Source: Acutalibacter sp. 1XD8-36
GTDB lineage: Bacteria; Bacillota; Clostridia; Oscillospirales; Acutalibacteraceae
Assembly: GCF_009917525.1 (NCBI RefSeq)
Contig: NZ_QZDU01000010.1
Location: 1 to 64,000 of the forward strand
Direction: 5' to 3'
Length of the DNA stretch: 64,000 nt
Shown: positions 8,025-15,623 of the stretch, in pieces
How the letters are laid out: each line of letters starts with the position of its first letter
How positions within the stretch are numbered: position 1 is the stretch's first letter
Position numbers and translations under genes: made by a program
The notes under the pieces: model-generated
Databases searched by the model: none
What the model was told of the DNA's origin: nothing
Seen by the model: the letters and a program-made list of their open reading frames with translations, nothing else

Positions 8025-8489
8025 ATGGAAAACATCATCACCATCCAAGACAGGCTCTACCCTGCTTTGGCGAAAGAGAAGATTGCCAACCAACTGGCCA
8101 CCTTCACCGGCGGGCAGAAAGAGAAAGCCATCTCCCAGTTCGCCGCCTCCCAGCTGTGCCACTTCTGTGAGGAATCGCCATTGTTTGCAGAAGTAGTCTA
8201 CAAGACCAGGCGCACCCTCTCCGACTGCTGCGCGGAAGTCATGAAGGGCACCGGTAACTGCGTGTCGGACATTGACGTGTACCGCGGCATCGTGCGGGCA
8301 TACTTCCCTAACGCCGACGTCCGGTTCCTGATGGACATTGAGATAAACGGCGCGGCCCCCTCCGAGGAAGAAATGGCGAAACTCCCGGAGAAGCCCTCGC
8401 CGAAGGTGTCCGCCAAAAAGGCAGCGCCTGCTCCGGCCCCAAAGCCCGCCCCGGCCAAGCCCGAGAGCATCCAACTGTCACTATTCTAA
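8025..8489 (+). CDS. PcfK-like protein
   Basis: Small protein of 154 residues encoded just upstream of a PcfJ-like gene, as PcfK is on conjugative plasmid pCF10 and many clostridial elements. The region SDIDVYRGIVRAYFPNADVRF matches the DxxVxxxxxxY pattern I know from PcfK-like proteins. An Ala/Pro/Lys-rich linker follows (about 125-148), and the tail SIQLSLF resembles a short docking peptide found on many DNA-metabolism proteins. The start is ATG 8025 with AAAGGAGG upstream. A hairpin built from GCAGCAGCCATGCGCCTATGCGTGGGCTGCTG-like arms separates it from ssb. The role is unknown; participation in plasmid processing or replication is inferred from company only. Confidence 0.65.
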   Translation: MENIITIQDRLYPALAKEKIANQLATFTGGQKEKAISQFAASQLCHFCEESPLFAEVVYKTRRTLSDCCAEVMKGTGNCVSDIDVYRGIVRAYFPNADVRFLMDIEINGAAPSEEEMAKLPEKPSPKVSAKKAAPAPAPKPAPAKPESIQLSLF

Positions 8490-8500
8490 GGAGGAAATCT

Positions 8501-10465
8501 ATGCTGATTAAGAAGATTCTGGCCGCCCTGCCTCTGTCGCCCGCTCCCAAGCGCCTGCCCAGGCACGCTGGCGTCTGCGCTGGGGCGGCGGTCCACCACG
8601 CCGGACGCTGCGGCGACGTGCTGGCCGTAGACGTATACAGCCGCAAGCGGGAACTCCTGTACCGCTTTTACTCCGACGGCAGGAACTATATTACCCGCCT
8701 CCAGCACCCCTTCAGCACCTTTAAAGAACCCGGCTGGACTAAGCGTAATCCTACAGAAAGCCATATCTATTCTTTGCCCGACGATATTGCCGCGAATCCC
8801 GCGAGTATCGCGGCGGTGGAAGAGGTACTGGGCCGTGTTGCGGACTGGCGTGGCGATAATAGCAAGATTGGCTGCGCTATTCAGATGTTTATATACCGTG
8901 TAAATCAGGAGCGCCGTGACCGGGCCCGGGAGCGAAAAAGAGCGCTGCAAAAGGCCCACTTTGCCATGTTCCCCGAGTACCCCGCAGACCTGGCGGCGTT
9001 CTGCGAGGACCGCGTTTTCCAGTCCTCGGTGCTGTATGTTTCAAAGCTGAAAAAGACATTGGCCAATGGCCAAGTCTCCGGTGAGCGGCGGGCCGTGTGC
9101 AGGCATTGCGGAAAGTCGTTTCAGGTGGGGCGCGAGGTCAAGCCTGGAGGCTCCGGAATCTGCCCCAAGTGCGGCCACCCGGTAATCTATAGGGCCGGCT
9201 GGCTTGAAAAAGAAGTTACCCACAAGGCCAAAATCTGCATCGCCTGCAAGGTAGACGGCCAGCTGCTCCTGCGCTATGTGGACGTGGAGCGCATTATCTA
9301 CCCCGACCGCAAGGAGCCCCAGTACCGCTTCTCCGACTGCTTCAAGACCCTGTTTCTGACCGTCAACGGCAAGCCCACCGAGTACGCCTACGCCTGGTGC
9401 CAGGCCCCATACTGCGGCTATGACTGGCGCCGGCTTCGCAACAGTTCGGAGTGCCTGGGCGAGAGCTATGTGTATACTCCCAATCTGCGGGACGTGTTCG
9501 GGCCGAAGTATTACAACGTGGACTTGCAGGCCAGCCTCTCCGGCCTGCGTCGCCCTATCTCCTTCCGGCGGCTGTTAGACAACCTGAAGAACGTGCCCCA
9601 GGCCGAGTACCTGATGAAGGCCGGACTGCCGGTCCTTGCGGCGGGGAATCTGCCGGATGCCAGCGCGAAGAACCTGCCGGAGCTGACCGGGCTGGGCAAG
9701 CACTTCCTCCCCGCCATGCGGGAGAGCCAGGCCAGCTTCCAGGAAATAAAGGCCATAGCTGCCCAGCGGAACGCTGCCCCCGAGGACCTGCGCCAGCTGT
9801 GCGCCCTGCGCCTGGACAGAGATTGCCTGATTCTGCTGGAGAGAATTGCCCACTTTAACGCCATAGGCCGCGCCCTGCGGTACGTGCAGGCCCAGAAAGA
9901 GGCTTCCACCGGCCGGATGCGGCGCAACAAGCTCCCCTACTTCCTGCGGCTCTACCGGGACTATCTCGACATGGCCCAGAGCCTGAAAAGCGACATGAGC
10001 CAGCGGGCCATCCTGGAGCCTCGGGACCTGAAAGAGCGCCATGACCTGCTGGCAGCAAGGGTCAACGAGCTGAAGTCCAGGCCGGACAACGAACGCTTCC
10101 AGCAGGCCGTTGACGAGGGCCTGTACGGGTGGGCCCAGGAATACGCCAATGACAGCTACCGCGTGGTCTACCCCATGAAGCGAAGCGACCTGACCACCGA
10201 GGGCCAGTGCCTGAATCACTGTGTGGGAGGGCAAGCCTACTTTGAAAGGCACATCCTGGGCCATCAGATGGTGTTCTTTATCCGCAAAGTTTCGGCCCCT
10301 GACAAGCCTTACTTCACCGCTGAAATCGACACGGACACCGGGAGGATTATCCAGCTGTACGGCTTTGGGGACTGCTCCGCGCCCAAAGAGGTGCGGGCGT
10401 TTACGGAGGGGTTCGCACGAGCTGTCGTTAAATGGCATAGCGCGATGCAGGTGAAGGCGGCGTGA
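8501..10465 (+). CDS. PcfJ-like protein with zinc ribbon
   Basis: 654-residue protein of the PcfJ family, widespread in mobile elements of Firmicutes and of unknown biochemical role. A zinc ribbon CRHCG...CPKCG lies at about residues 199-225. The C-terminal block with LTTEGQCLNHCVGG, FFIRK, PYFTAEID and IIQLYGFGD (about 560-630) is the conserved PcfJ signature. The start is ATG 8501 with AAGGAGG 6 nt upstream and 11 nt after the pcfK-like stop, so the two genes are probably translated from one message. It could bind nucleic acid through the zinc ribbon. No catalytic residues are assigned. Confidence 0.85.
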   Translation: MLIKKILAALPLSPAPKRLPRHAGVCAGAAVHHAGRCGDVLAVDVYSRKRELLYRFYSDGRNYITRLQHPFSTFKEPGWTKRNPTESHIYSLPDDIAANPASIAAVEEVLGRVADWRGDNSKIGCAIQMFIYRVNQERRDRARERKRALQKAHFAMFPEYPADLAAFCEDRVFQSSVLYVSKLKKTLANGQVSGERRAVCRHCGKSFQVGREVKPGGSGICPKCGHPVIYRAGWLEKEVTHKAKICIACKVDGQLLLRYVDVERIIYPDRKEPQYRFSDCFKTLFLTVNGKPTEYAYAWCQAPYCGYDWRRLRNSSECLGESYVYTPNLRDVFGPKYYNVDLQASLSGLRRPISFRRLLDNLKNVPQAEYLMKAGLPVLAAGNLPDASAKNLPELTGLGKHFLPAMRESQASFQEIKAIAAQRNAAPEDLRQLCALRLDRDCLILLERIAHFNAIGRALRYVQAQKEASTGRMRRNKLPYFLRLYRDYLDMAQSLKSDMSQRAILEPRDLKERHDLLAARVNELKSRPDNERFQQAVDEGLYGWAQEYANDSYRVVYPMKRSDLTTEGQCLNHCVGGQAYFERHILGHQMVFFIRKVSAPDKPYFTAEIDTDTGRIIQLYGFGDCSAPKEVRAFTEGFARAVVKWHSAMQVKAA

Positions 10466-10547
10466 CTCTCAAACAAGTTCTTACAAAAATCTTACAATTT
10501 TGCCTCTGACTTCTATTGTCAATAAAGGGGTTTCAGAGGGGCCCAAT

Positions 10548-10576
10548 TTGACTTTTTTGCCTATTTATAGTATAAT
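10548..10576 (+). promoter_or_regulatory. Strong promoter before the structured leader
   Basis: TTGACT at 10548-10553 and TATAAT at 10571-10576, spacer 17 bp. Transcription should start near 10583, exactly where the leader's closing stem begins. Confidence 0.8.
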
Positions 10577-10582
10577 ATAACC

Positions 10583-10705
10583 ATAGCAAAGGCGAACGAA
10601 CTATGCAGATATCAAGCACATTATACAAACAAAGAGGGTTTAGGGTAGGGAATCAAGTGTTCTCGCCCATGGGGACTGTGTAAAGCCGGTTTGCCTTTGC
10701 TAAAT
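10583..10705 (+). promoter_or_regulatory. Long structured 5' leader, candidate riboswitch or RNA element
   Basis: The leader is closed by a 14-bp stem: TAGCAAAGGCGAAC near its start pairs with GTTTGCCTTTGCTA near 10688-10701, with one G-U pair. About 90 nt are enclosed, including GAGGGTTTAGGGTAGGG and GTTCTCGCCCATGGGG. The ribosome site AGGAG of the next gene lies about 17 nt after the stem. It matches no riboswitch consensus I can recall. It is either a cis-regulatory RNA of the next gene or a small RNA. Confidence 0.5.
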
Positions 10706-10731
10706 TTACCTTTAAATAGGAGTGATTTACC

Positions 10732-11559
10732 ATGGAGAGCGATATGTCCATGAGAACCTTTCAAAATCGCCTCCACTTGTGTGGCAGGCTGAATCATGTA
10801 CGAAAGGCCGTGGCGGAAAACGTGGACGAAAACTCACGTCTGAACTTCGCCAGCATCAAGCCGCCTCCGGCCCATTTGCCGGTGGACGAGCCGGACATGA
10901 AGCCATACGGCGAGTACGCAGCCCTGTTGTGTTTGCGAATCATTCTTGACAATAAGCTGATGGACACGAAAGCAATGCTGCGGGAAGAAAGCAGATACCT
11001 GGAGAGGCACGGGGAAGCAAAAGCCTTCCCATACTTGCGTGGAAAGGAAAGCTTCCTTAAAAGCTTCAGCAAGGTTCAGGCGGAAGAGTTTTATGGCTTC
11101 TGCCGTCAAACAAAGCCATTTTCCAGCTTTGCGGCATCCTGGTGCTTGGAGCAAATCTTCGAGCACTTCCACCAGGATGCGGACCGCTTCCTTGCGTTCA
11201 TTACTTCTCACGAAAAAGCCTATCTGCAAGAGCGTGGGAACACCATAAGCATGGCAAGATGGAAAGAAAGCAGAGAACGGTTCCACCAGGCTTTTTGCCC
11301 GGCCTCACAGGCTTTCAAGGCTTTTTTGGCAAACTATTGGGGCGTGGCGGGAACGGCGGAAAATGGTTCATACTCCCACTATCGTGACGGCGCCGCGTAC
11401 TTGACCTTTACCACGGAGGGCGGCGTTCCCGATAAAGCCATTATCGCGCTGGCCGAGAAATTCCCAAAGCTGCGGTTTGTTCATTTCTGGTATGACGTGG
11501 AATGTCCCGAAAATTGCGACTGTGTTTCCTACTATTTTGGACATGAGACAGCCTCGTAA
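10732..11559 (+). CDS. Unknown protein with Api92-like C-terminal domain
   Basis: 275 residues, start ATG 10732 with AGGAG 9 nt upstream. The first 190 residues are mostly helical, charged, and match no family I recognise. The last 80 (SYSHYRDGAAYLTFTTEGGVPDKAIIALAEKFPKLRFVHFWYD, in order) resemble the ferredoxin-like C-terminal domain of Api92/DUF1281 phage proteins, where a small sheet protein reports on a paired alpha-beta segment. It is the only gene behind a strong promoter and a long folded leader, and stands apart from the ssb-pcfK-pcfJ group. Its role in the element is unknown; anti-defence or host takeover are possibilities, not findings. Confidence 0.6.
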   Translation: MESDMSMRTFQNRLHLCGRLNHVRKAVAENVDENSRLNFASIKPPPAHLPVDEPDMKPYGEYAALLCLRIILDNKLMDTKAMLREESRYLERHGEAKAFPYLRGKESFLKSFSKVQAEEFYGFCRQTKPFSSFAASWCLEQIFEHFHQDADRFLAFITSHEKAYLQERGNTISMARWKESRERFHQAFCPASQAFKAFLANYWGVAGTAENGSYSHYRDGAAYLTFTTEGGVPDKAIIALAEKFPKLRFVHFWYDVECPENCDCVSYYFGHETAS

Positions 11560-11613
11560 TTAAGAGGTATGCAAGGGCCCTCTGGAGGGGATTCCAGGGG
11601 GCTCTCCTGCACT

Positions 11614-12198
11614 TTAAGGCGTTGTTTCTTTCTGGTACTGCGGCACATAAGTAAGCTCCTTCACGCGCTGGATGGCTGCCCGCTTACCCTGTGGGTTCAG
11701 GTGCTGGAATGAATCCAGGACAGACTTCACATCGCCTGTGATATCGCTGTATCTTCCGCGCAGAGTATAGATGTTTTCCTCCATATTCTGTTCCCTTAAA
11801 CACAACGCCGCCACATAACATCGAAAGACAGCAGGGTCAACTTCCGCTTTTGTGGTTTCGTCAACTTTCCCATTTACCTTCAAAAATATTTCAAGGGCTT
11901 CCCTGATTAGGGTGGCGGCAGTTGTAAGAGCCCTGGAATCGGGCATATCCAAAAGCCTAAACAGATACAGAATCTCGTTGCTGAACTTGATACTGTCCGA
12001 GCCCTCTGTCTTGCCCAGCAATACATCCACCGTAGTTTCAAAGTAATCCGCCAGCTGCATCAAAGTGGCCGCGTTCGGCGTCAGCCCCCGGGACTTCCAT
12101 GACGCCATGGTGGATTGGCTGATGCCAAGCTCCTTGCGCACCTGCGCGGGGGTTTTATCTCGTTCTTTACACAGCTTTTCAAAGCAGTCGTAAAACAT
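11614..12198 (-). CDS. XRE-family repressor of the element
   Basis: 194-residue DNA-binding regulator. The N-terminal helix-turn-helix (about 5-62) reads PAQVRKELGISQSTMASWKSRGLTPNAATLMQLADYF. The C-terminal 120 residues are helical, match no domain I know, and may serve in dimerization or induction. It is transcribed away from the excisionase and integrase genes, the usual place for the maintenance repressor of an integrative element. Its promoter (12337-12309) faces the rightward promoter, and both -35 boxes overlap copies of the same inverted sequence, a likely operator. The start ATG 12198 has GGGAGGGA just upstream. Confidence 0.85.
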   Translation of the reverse strand: MFYDCFEKLCKERDKTPAQVRKELGISQSTMASWKSRGLTPNAATLMQLADYFETTVDVLLGKTEGSDSIKFSNEILYLFRLLDMPDSRALTTAATLIREALEIFLKVNGKVDETTKAEVDPAVFRCYVAALCLREQNMEENIYTLRGRYSDITGDVKSVLDSFQHLNPQGKRAAIQRVKELTYVPQYQKETTP

Positions 12199-12240
12199 TG
12201 CGGTCCCTCCCTCCGGGAATGTTAAATTATTATGACTTTC

Positions 12241-12338
12241 CTTGCGTTCCTCGCGTATCTATGCTATACTATCGATGGAAACGACGAATAATCATTGGAA
12301 GTATCGACATTATAACATATCCCATTTGGGAACGCAAG
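12241..12338. promoter_or_regulatory. Face-to-face promoters with paired operators
   Basis: Rightward promoter: TTGCGT 12242-12247, TATACT 12265-12270, spacer 17. Leftward promoter: TTGCGT 12337-12332, TATAAT 12314-12309, spacer 17. The two point at each other, so their transcripts overlap by about 25 nt. Each -35 lies in one arm of a perfect 10-bp inverted repeat, CTTGCGTTCC (12241-12250) and GGAACGCAAG (12329-12338). One repressor dimer could therefore read both. The layout recalls the switch of phage 186. Confidence 0.75.
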
Positions 12339-12491
12339 CGGTACTGGTTATTTGACGCAAAATCATCCAATGAAAGGGGGGATTGCATGCTATAGATTGA
12401 TGTAAATGGGTTTCGGGGTGGCCCCAGGACTAAAGAATGACGGGTGAAATAAAAACATATGCGGTGGGAAGCACATGAGAAAGGAAATACT

Positions 12492-12776
12492 ATGCCCTCC
12501 AAATGTTGTTTTTCAATAAACGAGGCTGCTGAATATTCCAGCGTTGGAAGACAGACTCTTAGAAATCTGATTAAGGAAAAAAAGATTCCCTGCCTCCTGG
12601 TAGGAACACGGCAGCTTATCCTGGTACAAGATTTAGAGAACTTCCTGTTTATCAACAGGGGGAAAGACTTGCTTGATATGGCTAATTTGGAGTCCGTTGA
12701 ACTGCATGAGAACCGGATGCAGACGGAACTGCATGAGAGCCGGATACAAGTCCATTCAGCAGTAGAAATCGGCTAA
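12492..12776 (+). CDS. Excisionase-like HTH protein
   Basis: 94-residue protein with a winged helix-turn-helix of the excisionase/HTH_17 (MerR-like) type at about 5-58: CFSINEAAEYSSVGRQTLRNLIKEKKIPCLLVGTR, then LVQDLENFL, read here in pieces. Such proteins bend att DNA and steer the integrase toward excision. The start is ATG 12492 with GAAAGGA upstream; the longer frame from 12459 overlaps that site. The tail contains a short repeat, ELHENRMQT and ELHESRIQV. It lies first downstream of the rightward promoter, opposite the repressor, consistent with a lysis-lysogeny type switch. Confidence 0.75.
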   Translation: MPSKCCFSINEAAEYSSVGRQTLRNLIKEKKIPCLLVGTRQLILVQDLENFLFINRGKDLLDMANLESVELHENRMQTELHESRIQVHSAVEIG

Positions 12777-12819
12777 GGCCAATTATAATTACCAATTCGA
12801 TAAGAATGGAGGCATAATC

Positions 12820-13401
12820 ATGCCGTTAATTTTTCTCGCCGTCTATATGGCGGCACACGTAAGCGAGCGCTATTTCCGCGTCAGCTTTCCTATGGAGGAG
12901 TTTATGGACAAAATGAAAGCTCTGGCGTCCGACTACCTCAAGCAAACACACCATACTCAAGACGGAATTACCTGGGATGACGCTCTGAAAAAAATTCCGA
13001 AGACTCTATGGGAAAAATACGGCTTTTATAAAGCTGACGACGAATATAATATTGCGTATCCCCCCGACTTTCATGTAACGGGTGACGCTTTCCTTATTTT
13101 CCCAAAAAGCGTTCAGTTGATGCAGGCGGCTTCTTCCATGACGTCATACCTTTGGGTGCGGCTGGACCAGGAAATTCTTGAACAAAGCCAAGAGGGCGTG
13201 ATGGACAGGATACAGGAATTTGTGTGCATATGGGTTCCCCGCTTTGTGGACTTCGGGTATGACAATATGACGCTTTTTGTTGAAAAGGCTCTGAAAGAAA
13301 CCGACCCGGATTTTTGGGAAGTATTCGAGGAAGAGGAAGAGTTCGACCCGGATGAATACGGATGTGAATCCCAATATGCCCAGGTTGTAAGTAAGCTGTA
13401 A
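12820..13401 (+). CDS. Unknown acidic protein of the element
   Basis: 193 residues, start ATG 12820 behind GGAGG. I recognise no family. Visible features are aromatic residues throughout, a central WVRLDQEILEQSQEG helix and a strongly acidic tail (EVFEEEEEFDPDEYG, about 168-182). The first residues (MPLIFLAVYMAAHV) look hydrophobic but are too short and lack the charge pattern of a clear signal peptide. It lies 43 bp after the excisionase-like gene and 105 bp before integrase, and probably shares the rightward transcript. Acidic tails are common in DNA mimics and anti-defence proteins, but that is speculation here. Confidence 0.55.
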   Translation: MPLIFLAVYMAAHVSERYFRVSFPMEEFMDKMKALASDYLKQTHHTQDGITWDDALKKIPKTLWEKYGFYKADDEYNIAYPPDFHVTGDAFLIFPKSVQLMQAASSMTSYLWVRLDQEILEQSQEGVMDRIQEFVCIWVPRFVDFGYDNMTLFVEKALKETDPDFWEVFEEEEEFDPDEYGCESQYAQVVSKL

Positions 13402-13425
13402 ATTCCATTGAGGTAGGAGGCGCTG

Positions 13426-13459
13426 TTGACAGGGGCGTGGATTTCCGGTATACTGGAAA
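13426..13459 (+). promoter_or_regulatory. Integrase promoter with palindrome over the -10
   Basis: TTGACA 13426-13431 and TATACT 13449-13454, spacer 17, near consensus. The -10 lies within TTTCCGGTATACTGGAAA (13442-13459), an imperfect palindrome with TTTCC/GGAAA arms around GTATAC. This is a likely operator controlling integrase. Confidence 0.75.
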
Positions 13460-13506
13460 CCAGCCACCGCAGCAGCGCCGCTTGCCATATGAAAGGAGTT
13501 TTTAAT

Positions 13507-14808
13507 ATGGCAAAGGGCTCTGTAAGCAAGAAAAAGGGCCGCAAGAAATGGTACTATCGATTCTATATTACCGGCGAGGACGGCAAGCCGAAGCAGATTG
13601 AGAGGGCCGGTACAGAGAGCAAGGCGGAAACGGAGCGGATGCTGCGCAAAGCCATGGAGGAATATGAGAGCAAATTGGTCATAGCCCAGAATTCCAATCT
13701 GACATTGGCAGAGGTCATCGACATGTGGCTTGAAGAGGGCTTAAAGCCCAGCTCCCTTGCCAACGGGACCGTGCATCAGTACATGACCAAGGCGAACAAA
13801 ATCAAGCGGCACCCTTTGGCCCAGCGCAAGCTGAAAGCTGTCACGTCCAGCCAACTGCAAGCCTACATAGACTTCCTCAGCTTTGGCGGGACGGACCCAA
13901 ACGGGGCACAGGCGAAGCCCATAGCCAGCGGGACGGTGAATGTGTACATGGCTATGCTCCACAAGGTTTTCAAATTCGCCATCTACTCTAAGCGCATTTT
14001 GACCGCAAACCCTATGGACTACGTTGTGAAACGCACAAAGCCCGCAGACTGTGATATCTTCCAAAATGGTGAAAGCCAGGACGCAGGCCAGGTCTTGAGC
14101 CTGGAGCAGTACCGAATCCTCACAGATTATCTCCGCAAGCGGGGTAACCCCTGTCTGTTAGCGGTGCAAATCTCGTATTACGCAGGCTTGCGGCTGGGAG
14201 AGGTTTTGGGCCTTGCCTGGGAGGACATCGACCTGGAAAAGCAGTGTATGACAATATGCCGGAGCCTAAGCTATAGCAGTTCGCGCAAGGCCACCTCTCT
14301 CGGCCCCACAAAGACAAAGAAAACCCGGACAGTGGACTTCGGCGACACGCTGGCCGAAATCCTCCGCCGGGCGAAAATGGCGCAGGCCCGGGAGAGCCTG
14401 CGGTATGGTGCTATGTACAAGGTTAATTACGTCCAAAAGACGGTTGACCGCAACCGGACGTACAACGACCTGCGGGCGCTAAACCGGAATGAGGTGCCAC
14501 CGGAGGGTTATATCCCCGTCAACTTGGTCTGTGTGCGGCATGACGGCGAATACCAGCGCCAATCCACCATCACAAGTCTCTGCCAGGATTTGAGTAAGTC
14601 GCTGTCTGGCCTGGGACATTTCCACTTCCATCAGCTTCGCCATACTTATACAAGTAACCTGCTGGCAAACGGCGCGACCCCCAAGGATGTACAAGAGCTG
14701 CTGGGGCACGCTGACATTCGTACAACCATGAATGTCTATGCCCATGCTGAAAGGGATTCCAAGAGAGCGACCGCCAGGCTGCTGGACAAGTTGGCAAGCG
14801 GGGAATAA
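13507..14808 (+). CDS. int: Tyrosine integrase
   Basis: Site-specific recombinase that inserts and excises the element. The 433 residues show a short basic N-terminal arm-binding region (KGSVSKKKGRKKWYYRFYITGEDGK), a SAM-like core-binding domain (about 60-175) and a C-terminal catalytic domain with R229 (AGLRLGEVLGLAW), H375-R378 (HQLRHTYTSNLL), H401 (LLGHADIRTT) and the nucleophile Y411 (MNVYAHA). All catalytic residues are present. The start is ATG 13507 behind GAAAGGAG; the longer frame from 13426 starts inside the promoter. It is the last gene of the element, next to the inferred att site, as is usual. The resemblance is to Tn916-type integrases. Confidence 0.97.
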   Translation: MAKGSVSKKKGRKKWYYRFYITGEDGKPKQIERAGTESKAETERMLRKAMEEYESKLVIAQNSNLTLAEVIDMWLEEGLKPSSLANGTVHQYMTKANKIKRHPLAQRKLKAVTSSQLQAYIDFLSFGGTDPNGAQAKPIASGTVNVYMAMLHKVFKFAIYSKRILTANPMDYVVKRTKPADCDIFQNGESQDAGQVLSLEQYRILTDYLRKRGNPCLLAVQISYYAGLRLGEVLGLAWEDIDLEKQCMTICRSLSYSSSRKATSLGPTKTKKTRTVDFGDTLAEILRRAKMAQARESLRYGAMYKVNYVQKTVDRNRTYNDLRALNRNEVPPEGYIPVNLVCVRHDGEYQRQSTITSLCQDLSKSLSGLGHFHFHQLRHTYTSNLLANGATPKDVQELLGHADIRTTMNVYAHAERDSKRATARLLDKLASGE

Positions 14809-15190
14809 AACTGTCCCTTGTGGGAAGCTGGTAAGGGACAAAACAAGGGACAAAAGGGAGAAAATAGGGCTTTATCCCGCATAAATCCAGTGTTTTCGCG
14901 GGACATGGGAATAAACAGCAAAAAACCGCGTTTTCGTCCATGGTGGTGCGGGGATGGGGATATAGCTCCCTGCCCACCTCCACCGGCTCGTCAATAACAT
15001 ACAGATACCCCTTTGCTGTGCCGTTGTGGGTTATCACGCCATCGTCGTCATAACCCAGCATACGGGGCTTATGGGAGAAGGCCTCAGCCAGCTCCCGCCA
15101 TTGAGTGACGGTACTCCCCTTCTTAAGCTCCCAAAACTCCATGGGCGAGCCGTGGTACCAGGGCCCGCCCGGTTCAAGCTTTATCTCCAC
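14570..15190 (-). CDS. Host gene with Arr-like fold, 3' end replaced by the element
   Basis: The credible part is the first about 90 residues: a GTG start at 15190 (GGAAGGGAG 12 nt upstream, 4 bp after the GNAT stop), then GPWYHGSPMEFWELKKGS, FSHKPRMLGYDDDG and GYLYVIDEPVEVGRELYPHPRT. This HGS...YVIDEP pattern resembles the small Arr-type ADP-ribosyltransferase fold, but the call is weak and catalytic residues are not assigned. From about codon 90 (near 14920) the frame becomes Cys/Pro-rich and runs antisense into integrase to a chance stop at 14570. I take this as the element having replaced the native C-terminus. Confidence 0.5.
   Translation of the reverse strand: MEIKLEPGGPWYHGSPMEFWELKKGSTVTQWRELAEAFSHKPRMLGYDDDGVITHNGTAKGYLYVIDEPVEVGRELYPHPRTTMDENAVFCCLFPCPAKTLDLCGIKPYFLPFVPCFVPYQLPTRDSFIPRLPTCPAAWRSLSWNPFQHGHRHSWLYECQRAPAALVHPWGSRRLPAGYLYKYGEADGSGNVPGQTATYSNPGRDL
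14812..14852. repeat. AAGGGACA repeats beside the att region
   Basis: TGTCCCTT at 14812-14819 (inverted) and AAGGGACA at 14833-14840 and 14845-14852 (direct, 12-bp period) directly after the integrase stop. Short repeats in this position are typical arm-type integrase or excisionase binding sites. Confidence 0.55.
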
Positions 15191-15194
15191 TTCT

Positions 15195-15623
15195 TTATCT
15201 TCTCCCTTCCTTAAAAAAGAGTACCTCATCCTCCCTCTCGAACCCCGCCGCCTCATAGAGCCCCTGGGCCGGGAAATTATCCCCGCCGGTGAGCACTGTC
15301 AGCTCACTGACCCCAAAGCGCTCCGCCGCCATTCTTTCAGCAAACTCCAGCAGCTTCCGCCCAAGCCCGGCCCGGCGGTACTCCTCGTCTACAAACACCT
15401 CGGTTATCTCAGCCGAAGGGCGCTCATAGCAGAAGGAGTATTTCACCTGCACGCACACAAACCCCGCAAGGGTACCCTCACAGTCGGCAACTATAACCAG
15501 CTCCCGGGGATTATCCCCAAGGGACCGGGCCATGTCCTCCACCGTTGTGCCGCTGGGGCCGTTAAAGCGTTCGTTGAGCCCAAAGAGCTGGCCTGCGTCC
15601 TCTGGCGCTGCCAAGCGTATCAT
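15195..15623 (-). CDS. GNAT-family N-acetyltransferase
   Basis: 142-residue acetyltransferase of unknown substrate. The acetyl-CoA site is EYRRAGLGRKLLEFAE (about residues 75-90), preceded by the beta-4 strand EITEVFVDEE, and the C-terminal half ends in LYEAAGFEREDEVLFF, a normal GNAT end. The start ATG 15623 overlaps the MFS stop by 4 bases (ATGA), with GAGGAGGG upstream, so the two are translationally coupled. Together with the Arr-like gene it forms a three-gene operon with the transporter. The setting suggests small-molecule modification plus export, possibly of a toxic compound, but nothing in the sequence fixes the substrate. Confidence 0.88.
   Translation of the reverse strand: MIRLAAPEDAGQLFGLNERFNGPSGTTVEDMARSLGDNPRELVIVADCEGTLAGFVCVQVKYSFCYERPSAEITEVFVDEEYRRAGLGRKLLEFAERMAAERFGVSELTVLTGGDNFPAQGLYEAAGFEREDEVLFFKEGRR

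Larger units (their letters stand above)
1..14920. mobile_element. Integrated mobile element, left end outside window
   Basis: The block contains a P4/D5-type helicase, origin-like repeats, ssb, PcfK/PcfJ-like genes, an XRE repressor, an excisionase-like protein and a tyrosine integrase as its last gene at the right edge. That is the normal layout of an integrative element or plasmid-like ICE/IME. The right boundary is inferred: integrase ends at 14808, short AAGGGACA repeats follow, and a host reading frame entering from the right loses its expected end near 14.9 kb. No relaxase, coupling protein or capsid gene is visible, but the left part is missing, so conjugative, mobilizable and phage-satellite origins all remain possible. 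The exact att core was not identified. Confidence 0.85.

Noticed and set aside
9575-10438. Long - strand open frame opposite the pcfJ-like gene
   Set aside because: The pcfJ-like reading has a ribosome site and family motifs; the opposite frame has neither.
11568-11605. GC-rich hairpin after the Api92-like gene as a terminator
   Set aside because: The stem GGCCCTCTGGA/TCCAGGGGGCT is present but no T-run follows on either strand, so it was not called.
14570-14918. C-terminal part of the Arr-like frame as real protein
   Set aside because: It runs antisense to integrase and att-side DNA, is Cys/Pro/Trp-rich and unlike the upstream part. It is kept only as readthrough from the host gene.
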